Origin: Gloeopeniophorella convolvens
Taxonomy: Eukaryota > Basidiomycota > Agaricomycetes > Russulales
Reading direction: 5' to 3'
Length of the DNA stretch: 16,711 nucleotides
Assembly (NCBI GenBank): GCA_022496205.1
Contig: WTXD01000221.1
Span: 1-16,711, forward strand
Positions 1 to 9,959 of this stretch are shown here, in pieces. The notes beneath the pieces were generated by a model. That model made no database searches. It was not told the origin of the DNA and worked only from the letters and a program-made list of their open reading frames with translations. Positions within the stretch are counted from its first letter, which is position 1. Every line of letters starts with the position of its first letter. Both the position numbers and the translations under genes were made by a program.

Positions 1-1264
1 CCATGGCAAGGAACCGGTTGTCTTCCAACCCTGGTAGGTGTGGCCCCGAACTATCCACGTGGGGCCTCAGGAAAGCGCACGTCGGACGCGATACGCTAAT
101 TTACCGAAGGGTTCGAGGCCGAGAGCCACTCTTGGTACCGCTGCATGTTCGCCTCGCCCGTCGGAAAAGACTGTCTCAGCGAAGATCCCTGAGAAGATCA
201 GAACTACGAGTGATCTGCTCCCTCTCGTCGGTTTAATATGTGTCGTGCGTCATTCCTGATAGTTTCGATGTGTCGGTACGCCAGCGCAGTAGTCCTTATA
301 CGTTCCTCGTTTGTAAGATGATTCGGCCCTATAGCACATCTTCAATTCGCATATCCCCGAGACTGTATTGACGAGCCTCTTAGTTGCAGCTTTGACTTCA
401 TGTAGTCGCGTTCGCTTGGGCCATGATCAACAGTTTACGGAAATATTTGAGACTCACTGAAGAAAGTCGAAACGAGAATTGATGCGTTGATGAATGAGTG
501 CGAAGAACTTGCAGACCAGTTCGACTAGAATGTCAACAACGACCCTCGAGATTCCCCCATCGGGCGGGCTGTACAGCGCTGGCCGGGGTCTGAAGCTGCT
601 CGAGGCACCCCACCCTTTCGAACCACCGCGTGAGCATATCGTGGTTCTTAACCCGATTTCTGGGACCAGTAAAGGCAACGATATTTACCGTAAGCCATAT
701 ATGCGATGCAGCGAAGCAACTATGGGCACGCACGGCAAGAAGGACATCGATAACGCCAAAAATCGCATGTGCAGGAGGACTCAAAGCTTTTGAAACACGC
801 TGAGAGAGGCTGATACAGGCAGTTCGGAACAGTGAAACTCACGAAGCCGATACTCTCGTCGAGTTCATGACTGAGTGGACAGATAATCGCAGCCGCCGGT
901 GCAGTTCTCTCCATCATCTACGCCCTCCAACTGCCATTGTGCGCGCGGTCGAATTCCGTGGTTCGTTCTCAGAATTAGGTGATGGCGTCTTCAGGGGAAC
1001 TGTAGCCTACGAGGTCACTGATCAACGTAAGCGAAGTCGAGTCTTTTCCCGTCTTCCTAGTGGATTCGTTCGACCGCGTGAAGTGAGACTCAAAGTCAAG
1101 GGTATCTGTCTGTCCCGAGGAATCGACAGCCGCTGATGACATGTCCTTTTCGAGCGAACTAAGAGTCGGAAAGCCAGGGCCTTTGCTGAGACAGTGAGTG
1201 TAGGGAGTATGTCGTAAAACCCTAGGAAGGATCTAGCGCCTAGCTTCGAACCAGCGCATAGCGT
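1..1264. other. No recognisable gene; unassigned region
   Basis: I recognise no gene here. Open frames are short and interrupted, and none matches a family I know. Two stretches read somewhat like protein on the plus strand. One is at about 110-205, where a frame contains EGFEAESHSWYRCMF. The other is at about 460-525, a charged heptad-like stretch beginning KKVETRIDALMNECEEL that ends at a TAG. Both could be exons or relics of decayed genes, but I cannot join either to a start codon or to a convincing splice pair. Confidence 0.5.
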
Positions 1265-1492
1265 CTAGTTGTGCCACATCTGTATAACGTTTCCCATCGA
1301 CATCCATGTGTCAACATCCTGGAAGTAGCCTGACCTAGGAGCTAAATCGAAGCAACACGCACAGCCCACGAAGTCGTCGGTCAGCGCTGGAGTCTGGCCG
1401 CCGCGGACAACGAACACGTTGCATGGCAGGTCGGACGCATCGCCGCAGAGTCCACCTCCAGTCATCGTGTGGTACCTGCCACGCAGCACGCG
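1265..1492 (-). CDS. Possible Cys-rich C-terminal exon of an unknown protein
   Basis: This is a minus-strand open frame ending in TAG (plus positions 1265-1267). It lacks the Arg/Ser/Pro bias of the chance frames around it. It carries LCGDASDLPCNVFVV, then a GCACC cluster, then an aromatic-rich end (SGYFQDVDTWMSMG and a final MWHN). The spacing of at least six cysteines suggests a disulphide-bonded, possibly secreted protein. There is no ATG at the 5' end of the frame; the first internal ATG would drop only a few residues. A TGGCAG on the minus strand just before this ATG could be a splice acceptor, which would make this a last exon. I do not recognise the family and found no upstream exon in the GC-rich DNA at 1500-2450. 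It may also be chance. Confidence 0.22.
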   Translation of the reverse strand, partial: RVLRGRYHTMTGGGLCGDASDLPCNVFVVRGGQTPALTDDFVGCACCFDLAPRSGYFQDVDTWMSMGNVIQMWHN

Positions 1493-1499
1493 CGGGCAG

Positions 1500-2495
1500 T
1501 TAGGCCTTCAGGTTCATGATTTCGACCGACGTTGAGAACCAAGTTGGGAGCTCAAATCGGAGAGCTCCGGGCGGAGTGGGACGAAAGTCGTCGCGCGTCG
1601 TCCGGTGGCGAGCGCCCGCGCTCTTCCATCGGGCGCCCGCGCCCCTCCTCATCGGGACCACACGAATACGCACGCGCGCACTAGCGACTCCACCAACGCT
1701 AAGTATGCCCGACCAAGCACGCGCCGCGGCCCCGATCACGCGCTTTGGACGGTTTGCAATTGAAGCCGCTGATCCCTGCATTTCACGTCGTCGGGCAAAA
1801 ACGGGTCGCGCTCCATACCCGGGGCGGTATCGTGGCACAGGATTTCGCGGCTATTCCCTTCCGGACAGACAGCTTGCAAACGGAGCTCGGCCGCCTTACT
1901 CAGCGCGGGGCTGGACGAGCGAGAGCGAGCGGCGCCGGGCTGAGAGCTGCAGCGGCTGCGCTCCGGGGAATAACAAATTTAAAGCGCAGTGCAGATCCAG
2001 ACGCGACGCTGGACTCGGGCGGTACTCACTCGACGGAGCCTGGGTACCTCGGTTCTTGTTCTTGTGTGCTGCCCGAGGAACTCGATTCCTCCGGGCGCGG
2101 CCAGGAGACAGGCGAGCATCGACACCTCCCGGCTTTGGGTGATTACACATGACATCTGCATTAATGCATCTTCATCGTGAAGGCCGGGTCTCGATGATAC
2201 ACCGCCCGTCCCGGAGGAGCATCTACGCACCCAAACATGACCTCCTGCGGCAGATCGCAGTAGATCGCCTGCAGCGGAAGCTACCAGCTCGCAGAATCAC
2301 ATGTGCTGCCCGATTGACTAGAACACACGCGCTCGTGGCGCGCCAGGGTGGCGCGCGGCGGATCACACACCAGCGGCGCTGTCCTGTGGGCGTGGGGCAG
2401 CGGTGCCCGCGTCCACGAGGAAGTGGGTGCGATGGCGCGCCAAAACCCACCGAGAGTAAGGCCGCACTCGTGACACTGTCGTTGTCTTTTTAGGT
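1500..2495. other. GC-rich stretch without a supported gene
   Basis: Strong GC bias leaves long open frames on both strands, none of which I can support. The best-looking plus-strand frame runs from about 1745 to 2152 and includes LKPLIPAFHVVGQKRVALH. It begins at a TTG rather than an ATG, overlaps another open frame over its whole length and matches nothing I know. An ATTTAAAG sequence near 1976 could be a weak TATA-like element. The segment may be an eroded gene or plain intergenic DNA. Confidence 0.4.
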
Positions 2496-3713
2496 TTGGG
2501 GTGCTCATTAACGTTGCCAGTGTTGCTGGTGTTCGCGCGGGCGCAGAACGGCTACGTCATGTTCGTGCATGCGGCGGCGGTTCTTGTGCCTCCCCGGGCT
2601 TCGCTGGTGCAGAAGTTCTGGCTGTCTCGAATGCGCCTATGGAGCCTGGCCAGCTGCTCACTCGAGCCTGCGTGTGTTCTCCTACAGATGTAGATGTACA
2701 CGGGTCATTTCGTTGGCTTGACTTGATCGCCTCGCTGTGTGATTGTGCAGCGCTACCGTATGGCTTCCTCACCTTTGTTGCTCAAAGTCCTCTTATGGGC
2801 GCTTATACCACACGTTCTTGGGCTGCGACTCTCCAGCTTGGCCTCATGGCTTAATGCCAGGGTCATAGGCATCCCGGATTCTCGAGCACGTTGCGATCTC
2901 ACTACGGCACGTTTTGTTGCTGCTGCAATCCACCTTCTATTAATTAGGGCTTCTGTGATATCTCAGCGTACAAAGTTCACATTGGTGTGTCCAGAGCGCG
3001 GAGTGCCGTGATGGCAAGATCGAGACGCGGTCCCAACAGATGTATTGCATATTCACAAAGGTAATCTTTACGAGCGGGGCTGCTCCATTGCCAAATGTGC
3101 CCGGCGTTCTGAGACACTGCCGTGAAACCCTTGTCAACATCGTTGGCCTACATCCAAGAGGCGTATGTCGCATAGATTGCCAATTGTTGTCCTCTCCGGA
3201 TGCCAGGTGTATTGCAACAGATAAAAGATAATCAGAGGCCTGTGATCGCCGATGCACAGGCGATAGCATAGGGTGGGGGTTCAGGAACAATCGGTGAAAT
3301 AGTTGATTTGACCGGTAGCGAGCAAAAGTGGGTGGGCACATGAAGACCGACTAAAACACGATGGTGGCGCAAAGGAAGGCTGAGTGTAAACCATATAGAG
3401 GCTGAACAAAGGAAAATACGCACGCCCGAAAAAACACCCAGATCAACGTGGCTTTGTGCGAGGCCGGTCAGCAGACGAGCCAGAAGCGACGTGTAGGCTC
3501 GTGTACGTAGGCCAGTGCCAATGACCGTACGAAAAGAGGGTGATGCCCAAGTTCAAATATCGTCGGACAACGTGTCCGATTGGGGTCCCTCCTACGCGAG
3601 TGCACTGCTGGCTTGGGCCCTGTGCACAGGGCGCTATTGAGTGGCCTGCGCGATGCTAAAAGCGGAGCAAACCTGACAGCTGTAGGGCTGTACGCGTGAC
3701 TGGAGGGTATCGG
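2496..3713. other. No gene seen; intergenic or decayed DNA
   Basis: Only short frames occur. A plus-strand frame at 2763-2930 starts with an ATG and a hydrophobic run (MASSPLLLKVLLWALIPHVL), which resembles a signal peptide. The following residues do not look like a mature protein and I found no consistent continuation, so I do not call a gene. No tRNA, repeat or transposon signature was seen. Confidence 0.45.
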
Positions 3714-4715
3714 TTAGACGGTCAGGTGATGCAACATGAAAGGTGTTGCATTGAAACGGGGGCGCAGGGCGGGCGGCGTGTCGTCTAGCAACATGTCCCG
3801 AGAGCTGTTCAGATCCGACATGGATGTGCCGCTGGGGAATGTTGGCACCGATAAACCCCGGGCCTGCGTCCTAGGGGTAACACTTCCCACGATCGCAGAC
3901 GGGCAACAGACCGTCCGAAACGAAACAAGGCAGCTGCGTAATGGAAAGGGGATCACGCGTCGAACGAAAGGGCCAGCTTAGGACGAGCGAGGACGAGAAG
4001 CCGCCGCGGACGTCCGGCGCGTCTAGATGAGGAAGGAGAAGAAGCGAATGATGGAGATCGCCACGCTGCGGGGTTCGGGATCGGTGGCACGTAGCTGGAT
4101 CGAGATCCGGGTGGCTGCGGTGGCTCGAATGGCTGGAGCTTGTTCGACGTGCGCGCGCAGACAAAGAATCATGATGATCTTGATGGAACGCATGTGATGC
4201 GGCAGTTGACCTGGGGTGAAACGACTCAGACTTAGGTCTGTGTGACACTGTGGACCGAAGCTTCGACGCCGGAGGCTGCGGATGGAAAAGCGTCCCCAGC
4301 AGCAGGGCAGTGCCGCGCAAGGCGGGGTCAGGTGGCCGAGCGATCACGCGATGCCGGACGGCAGTGCGAATGTAGCTGAGCATACGAGCGTGTAGAAGCA
4401 CGAAATGAGAGAGGAATCCCAGGTGGACGAATCAAGATGGGCAACATCCAGGCACAGATGACTCGATGGAACCGATGCACGCCGAGACGCTGAGTAACGC
4501 CAGCGCGCGGCCGGTGGGCGGCTAGTGTATCGTGGCAAGCAGTAGATGGGGACAGCGAGACGACGAGAGCCGAAAGCGAGAGGAAAGGGCCGCTGCTGGC
4601 CGCTGTTGGTTGTGGGGTTGGGATGGGTCCCGGCGGGAGAACGTGTGGGGAACGCGAGGAGTGCCTGGTTGAAGTAGTGCTGTTGGAGGGCTTCTGCACG
4701 AGTTTGGACCCACAT
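3714..4715 (-). other. Weak candidate for a minus-strand gene
   Basis: The minus strand has an ATG at 4715 (frame opening MWVQTRAEALQQHYFNQALL). Upstream of it lies a C/T-rich stretch on the minus strand (plus 4850-5110), as is common before fungal start codons. Further along are a 176-residue Ser/His-rich frame (3871-4401) and a last segment with natural-looking composition (LSVPTFPSGTSMSDLNSSRD, stop at 3714). A plausible 3' splice site occurs at about plus 4213, where the minus strand reads CCTAAG...TTTCACCCCAG. I cannot connect these into one reading frame and recognise no domain. A short plus-strand ATG frame (3736-3981, 81 codons) covers the same DNA and is equally undecided. Confidence 0.15.
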
Positions 4716-5061
4716 CGCGTCAAGGTAACGTTAGTGAGGGGTCCGATAACGGAAGGGTCTGGTGCGGCCGACGGAGCGCGCGGCCAGCGCGTGATGGGGT
4801 GTGAGATACCGGGAGACGGCCGGAACAAAGCGAGCTGTGGGGGGCGGGGGCTGGGAAGAAAGCAAGAAATGCACGGGTGCGGTGGTGATGGAGTGGTGAA
4901 TGGATGTTAGCTGGCCTTTAGAGCGGGGGAGATTAAGTGAGTGATGGTATGAAAGCGGATTTCCGGAGGAATTGCGGGGGGTCATCTGATGTGGAGGGGA
5001 ATGGAGAGTGCGGGGAGGGCCGGTGGCTGTGGCAAGGTGGCAGGGACGGTGGCCTTTGTCT

Positions 5062-5105
5062 GGGACGGGACGGGGACGGGAACGGGGAGGGGAAGGGGAA
5101 GGGGG
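5062..5105 (+). promoter_or_regulatory. G-quadruplex-capable G-run array
   Basis: At least seven runs of three to five guanines are separated by one or two bases (units like GGGAC, GGGGAC, GGGGA), giving a strong G-quadruplex consensus on the plus strand. It lies about 440-480 nt before the Reg1-like start codon. That folding potential follows from the sequence; any regulatory role is inference. It may simply be a purine simple repeat. Confidence 0.6.
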
Positions 5106-5149
5106 CCGTGTCATGCGGGCCGGGTCACCGGGTGGGAGGGTTGAATTAT

Positions 5150-5206
5150 TACTAATTATTCACGCAGCGACTCGCCGCAACTCGTTTTTTTTCCTTTTCT
5201 CTGCAG
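5150..5206 (+). other. Candidate 3' splice site of a leader intron
   Basis: A near-perfect branch sequence TACTAAT (5150-5156) is followed by a T-rich tract (5185-5202) and CTGCAG ending at 5206. A GTGAGT at 4937-4942 is a possible donor, which would give an intron of about 270 nt within the 5'UTR of the Reg1-like gene. The donor choice is uncertain. A nearer CAG at 5165-5167 is an alternative acceptor. Confidence 0.35.
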
Positions 5207-5544
5207 GAAGAGCCCCGGCAGCCGGCCCTCCTCCGTCCTGCTTTCTTTTCACGACCCGTCATTTCCCCTCCAGCCGTAAGAATCCCCCCTCGTCCCTTCA
5301 TCTTCGCTTACCCTCGGCTCTCGCGCCCCCTCCAACGCGCAGGTCCGCCCCGAACCCCTCTCCCCCACCCCCGCCCAGCGCGCACACAAACGCCGCCCCC
5401 GCCTGCCGCCCCACCCTTCCCGGCAAAGGCGACACCGCTCAACTCCACCTCCTTCATCTGTCATAACCCCGCATCCCCCACCCCCGAACCACAGCTTCCC
5501 TTTCTTACCCCACACAAAGGCCTATCTCTACCTCGCTGGTGCAG

Positions 5545-8500
5545 ATGGCCAACTACCTTCCCGTTCTCCTTGTCTCCGTCACGACAAACGCAACCCCCGA
5601 CGACACTTCCGTATCTACTCAAGCGCGTGCCCAGGTCGATTATCTCTCACATGAGTGGCGCGAAGAGGACGTCTGGCGCTCATGGCGCAACATGACGCGC
5701 CAGAAGAACGAGATCGCTAATGGCGTTCGCCTTGAGAACGCAAGTTGGCGCACTTGGTGGAAACAGCGGAACAAACTCAAGACAGTCAGCCCAGAGACGC
5801 TCAACTGGTATGTCTTTCACTCCCCTCGTAGCCCTCCCTACCCTACGCCTCGGTCGCCTCGCTCCTTTCACGCGTGGCCTTTGTCGTACTCAAACGTTTC
5901 TTTCACTTTCCCAGGCTCAAAGACTCGGACGTAACTTGGCTCTACGGCCCTCTCCATACCGCCGTCGACTGGGACCCCCCGCCCAAGCCCAAGTGCGACC
6001 CAGTATCTGTTGAAAAACAGGCCAGCACTGAAGATCGCCTCGGAGTTATCTCGGTCACCGATCAATCATCTCGACCCTCTCAGCGTTCAAAACCTATCCT
6101 GAAACACCGCAGCATTAGTGATCTCCTTACAAGTGCCTTGCCAACCTTGACCTCCGCCTCTAACGACGCCGACCACGATGCCGACGATCTCGACTTGGAC
6201 GAGAACGACCTCGAGGACGATGCAGTGTATGAAGCTCCCCCACGTCCGCCTCTCTTACATACAAAGAGCGACACGCACGTCACGCGTTGGGCGCGCAACC
6301 GGCCCTTCCGCAAGGATTCGCCTCCCCGCATCATAGCTTCCGTCCAGCCGCCTTCCCCGCCCGCACCCACAGATACCTCCCAGCGCGTGGTTGCGCCCCC
6401 TATCGACGAGCGCTCTGGTTCGAGCGACTCGGCGCGCGAAACCACGGGAAGTTCCCAAGACCTGAGCGCCTATCCCCCTGGCGGAAAGAAGAAGCATATC
6501 AGCTTCAACACATATGTGGAACAGTGCATTGCAATAGATTCTCCGCCCAAGCAGAAACGGGGCAGTCTGCCAGGAGAATCCCGTGGCACCTACGACGAAG
6601 TTTACGATGACGGGTCAGTTTCATGTCCATTAAAATCCGAGCGTGCTAATTTTTTTTTCATCTTTTGCCCTCGTCTTACAGTTACGAAGAGGACTCGGAG
6701 ATTGAGTACAACGACCCTGATGACGTCCTCGACGAGGGTGGATTATTTTCTGAAGGTCACAACGGCTCAGACTCGGACGAAGAAGATGAGGTGCTCGAGA
6801 TGCGTACGTCATTGAGCCGCTCACGGTCCTCTTCATCATCCCGCTCCCCCGGCGTCTCTGGCTATTCTCACCGCTCCCATCCTCCAACTGCGTATCCCTC
6901 GGGTCCTCTCGTTCACTCGGCTTCTTCCGACAAGGAACATGTGACCATCGCACCCATCGCACCCACCCTCCTCAAGACGACGGGTGTTGGTAACCACTAT
7001 GTCGTGTCAGACTTCAGTGGACGCGACCGTATGTCACCCAGCCCTCCTGTCAACCTCGTCTACGTCCCCTCTCTTGGAAGTGGATACGTATTGCCACGGA
7101 AGAACTCGGGCGGCGCACTCGGTGAGAGCTCTAGCGACGACGTTTACAGGCACAAGGGCAGCCGATTCAGCTCTAGCCCCGGTACAAGTACCAGTACCAG
7201 TGCGAGCAGCGGCTCACGCAGCCCGCCGCATGCAATCCCTGCTGCCGAGGCCCTTCCGATCCCGCGCGTTCTAAGCCCGCCGGTCGTCGAGAGTCCCATG
7301 GGCGCCCACGAGGAAACCTATGACTATTTTGGCTCGGCTGCCGCGGCTCAAGTGCACAGCACGGATCTTCCCGCCAGCATCAGGCATGCGGATCTCGGCG
7401 CGGACTTTGGTCCGGATACGGGCGCGCTCGGCGTGCACCTCGGGCGGGCTGTCAATATGCCAGAGGTCGTGGTCGTGAACGGCGAGACTGGTGCAATCGA
7501 GGAGCGGCGCGAGGGCCGCCCGCGCTCGCGCTCACATTCGCGATCTCGCAGCCGGAGTCACTCACGGACGCCCAGTCCCGCAGAGATGATGGCCGCGTCA
7601 AGCCCTTCGGAACCTGCACGGACATCGCCTTCCCCACCTACTGTTTCGTCACCCTCCCCACTTCCCCACGACTCTACTCACCTCTCGCCACCTGACTCAT
7701 ACCCTTCGCGTGGTCGTACCCCGCCCGGCGTCCCGTCCCGCTCGCGCTCAATATCAAACGATGCGCACACCTTCGAAGAGCCATTGGGACGCGGGCGCTC
7801 GGTAGCGCGCACTTCGTCTTTTTCCGATCGCGAGCGCTCGTCATCAAGAGCAGGCAGTGTCGCTGGGACAGGCTCGCCGCTTGGCAGCGTGAGCCCGACG
7901 AGCTCGAGCGTAGGGCTCTCCGGAAACGGCATATACTCGGTGTATACGCAAGGACGCGGTGGTGCGCGGCGGCCGAATGAGAGCACGGACAGCATAGGTA
8001 CCGGGGAACGTGGCCGCGGCCGCGCGGGTCGCCGGGCAAGCACGAGTGAGACAAGCATCAGTCCGTCAAGTAAAGGGCTCAGTTCCGAAGGTAGGAGCCT
8101 AGATGCTGTCGCTGCAGATGTCTCGCCCGTCCTTGCCTCTCCGTTGTGCGTGAGCGCCCCTGCGCCCACGCCTTCCCCTCCCGCATCTCCCGCTGCGCCT
8201 CAACCTGAAACGTCGCCGTCCTTGCCATCGCCATCCCAAGTCTCCGGCTCCCGGGCACGCCCGTCTGCGTCAAAGGCTCCATTGTCAATACCGAACATCC
8301 CGACATCAATCATGGAGGAAGAGGAGCCTCCCCGCGCGCCTCCAGTCGTGACATCCCCTTCTGTCCTGCGCCGCGTGTCTCCTGCTGTGCTCGCGCCACC
8401 CGCGCCGGCAACCGCTCCTGTACTCGCGGAGAAGCCGCAATCACCGACCTCTGCGCGGTCTGCACGGCGGTCGTTAAGCCCGCCAGGCAATCCGAGCGAA

Positions 8501-8605
8501 CATGGGACGTTGGTCGGGCGAGCCGCCGAGATTGTATCGTCCGCGCGGGGTCTACTCGGCGCACTATGGTCTGGGAGCAGTAACACCAGCCCTGGTCTCC
8601 CGTAG
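5545..8605 (+). CDS. REG1-like: Reg1-like PP1 regulatory subunit with DUF1752 domain
   Basis: Spliced from three exons (5545-5807, 5915-6613, 6682-8605), this predicts 961 residues. Residues 31-88 hold the DUF1752/areA GATA-like motif (VDYLSHEW, W44, NGVRLENASWRTWW), and the block continues across intron 1 as NW-LKDSDVTWLYGPL. That continuity confirms the junction and is the signature of fungal Reg1 proteins. Residues 281-285 (KHISF, then NTYVEQC) fit an RVxF motif for docking type 1 phosphatase; in yeast, Reg1 targets Glc7 to the Snf1 kinase for glucose repression. Two acidic tracts occur at about 180-215 and 322-360. The rest is Ser/Pro-rich and probably disordered, with an Arg-Ser repeat at 602-620. 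The C-terminus has a short hydrophobic segment (AAEIVSSARGLLGALW). The start is the first ATG after the C/T tract and sits just before the domain. Membership of the family is well supported; conserved function is inferred. Confidence 0.9.
5808..5914 (+). other. Intron 1 of the Reg1-like gene
   Basis: The 107-nt intron has donor GTATGT and acceptor TTCCCAG, phase 2. Splicing rebuilds the Trp codon TG+G and joins ETLNW to LKDSDVTW, a conserved run in the family. Without removal the frame meets no matching domain. Confidence 0.9.
6614..6681 (+). other. Intron 2 of the Reg1-like gene
   Basis: The 68-nt intron has donor GTCAGT, branch-like TGCTAAT (6644-6650), a T-run and acceptor CTTACAG, phase 2. 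Splicing rebuilds Gly (GG+T) and joins the acidic segments TYDEVYDDG and YEEDSEIEYN. Confidence 0.88.
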
Positions 8606-9200
8606 TAGTGCTCTGTCGGTGCGTTGGCAGCCTTCCTTTGATGTCATCGCCGTTCGAGACTGACCGCGCACCGGCAGGTCGTATCACAAGATCACGCTCA
8701 CTAATTCCTTCTGCAAACTGACTTTTTTTTGTTTATTCAACGCACATCTCTCTCATCCCCGCTTCACTACGTAATTCCACTTGTCGCTCTTCCCCTTCAA
8801 GGCGGCTCTCACGTCCTCTTTGTATACCTGCATTACTTGACGGCCCTCGCGGCACCTAATCAGGGCGCGCGCGGCGCGCTCTGCTGCATCACTGTTTATA
8901 TCTATGCATCATTGGGCATACATTTGGGTTTCGTCCTCCTTTCTCCTTCACTGTGATTACTTTGTTGAACCTGCGCATTACCATAAAGTACCGCTGCGTG
9001 TCAATGTCTCTCGTGCTAACGCTAGTGTACTAGTTCACGACGTCGAATACTCTACGATTGCTCCCGGGTGTAGTGGCCAGTTGGCCGGTTGGTGTTGTGC
9101 GCTTCGTTGGCAGACGCACATAATTGTGTTGCTGACTCGGGTAGCCGGAGCGTGTGCATGTGCTGCGTGTGCTGCCGCCAGGCTGTGTGTTCAATAAATG
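8606..9200 (+). terminator. 3' region of the Reg1-like gene with polyadenylation signals
   Basis: After the TAG at 8603-8605 the DNA becomes less GC-rich and T-rich (TTTTTTTT at about 8723), with no supported ORF. Possible cleavage signals are CATAAA (8982-8987) and a canonical AATAAA (9193-9198). The second would give a 3'UTR near 600 nt, long for a fungus, so an earlier site is possible. Confidence 0.45.
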
Positions 9201-9959
9201 TACTACTCTATCATATATCAACCTCGAGCTCTTCGCGCGACGTGCGTCATACCGTCTGCCGCGGCCCGGCGCCGACTCGACGCCCACCCGGCGGCGCGTG
9301 CAGAACGTTGCTCTGGACCACGATGACGTCGCGCGACGATATCCACCCAGAAGCCGCGACATCGACGCAGTGGCACGCAGCAGCGGCTTCCCTCCTTCGC
9401 GAACGCGGGGCCTTTCCCTGCGCACATGCATCATCGGTGCCTTGTTGCAGGGCCGCCCAGATCCATCTCGTTCAAGAATCCCGAATTCCGTCACGGATGC
9501 ACTGCAGGGCCGGCGCAGCCAGCTGAATACCGATTCAATTGGATGCCTCCGCCGATGCGTGCCCCCGCCCCGCCTGCTCCCGCGCGCGTGCTTGTGCTTC
9601 CGGGGCAGGTTGGGGTAGTTATCTGGTGCCGCGAGCTGCTGGGCTTGGACGCCGCCGTGGGTTGCCAGCGGGTGCTGATCGCATTGTGGCTGCTGCGTCC
9701 GACGGAGATCCGTGCGGGCGTCGTGCCACCGGTGGTCCCTGGAGATGGGTGTCCGCTCAGAGAGTCAGTCGCTTCTCTCTCTGTGCTGTCGCGCTCCTTG
9801 ACGAGCAACTTGCAGGTCGGAGCCTTCTACGCGCCATCCAAAATCTGCGGCGTGCTTCGGTGGTACTCGTAGTATTGCTTCACCAGCCCTCAGGAGGTCC
9901 GGCTGCCCCTAACTCGCGATGGGTATGGAAGCCTGCCAAGATCGACAGTCAGGGGGTGC
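9201..9959. other. Unassigned segment between Reg1-like and BTB cluster
   Basis: Several overlapping GC-rich frames exist and none is recognised. Two deserve mention. An ATG frame at 9322-9526 (opening MTSRDDIHPEAATSTQWHAA) has ordinary composition. A plus frame at 9540-9872 is hydrophobic in its middle (ARVLVLPGQVGVVIWCRELL) and ends in TAG. They lie in different frames and would need an intron to be joined; no convincing splice pair was found. They could be exons of an unknown gene, a decayed gene or chance. The segment shows no clear similarity to the DNA upstream of the other BTB copies. Confidence 0.4.

Larger units (their letters stand above)
4850..5544 (+). promoter_or_regulatory. Promoter and leader region of the Reg1-like gene
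   Basis: This stretch separates the unassigned left side from the Reg1-like gene. From about 5180 to the ATG the plus strand is markedly C/T-rich (runs of CCCC, CTCC, TTTTCC), a pattern typical of fungal core promoters and leaders. To its left (about 4850-5110) the bias flips, with the plus strand G-rich and so the minus strand C/T-rich. That would suit a divergent promoter, although no divergent gene is established. No clear TATA box precedes the ATG at 5545. A good 3' splice site lies inside at 5150-5206 and is listed separately. Confidence 0.5.

Noticed and set aside
1516..2142. 208-codon plus-strand open frame
   Set aside because: It lies in very GC-rich DNA where several frames stay open at once, has strong Arg/Ala/Pro bias and matches no family.
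3001..3500. Minus-strand 133-codon frame (2940-3341) and overlapping 63-codon frames
   Set aside because: Composition is unremarkable, no motif is seen, and no splice or promoter signal supports them.
5008..5466. 152-codon plus-strand frame before the Reg1-like gene
   Set aside because: It is a translation of the G-rich and C/T-rich promoter tracts (poly-Gly/Arg, then poly-Pro/Ser), not a protein-like sequence.
6255..8687. Several minus-strand frames of 76-163 codons
   Set aside because: They are antisense to the well-supported Reg1-like exons and arise from its codon bias.
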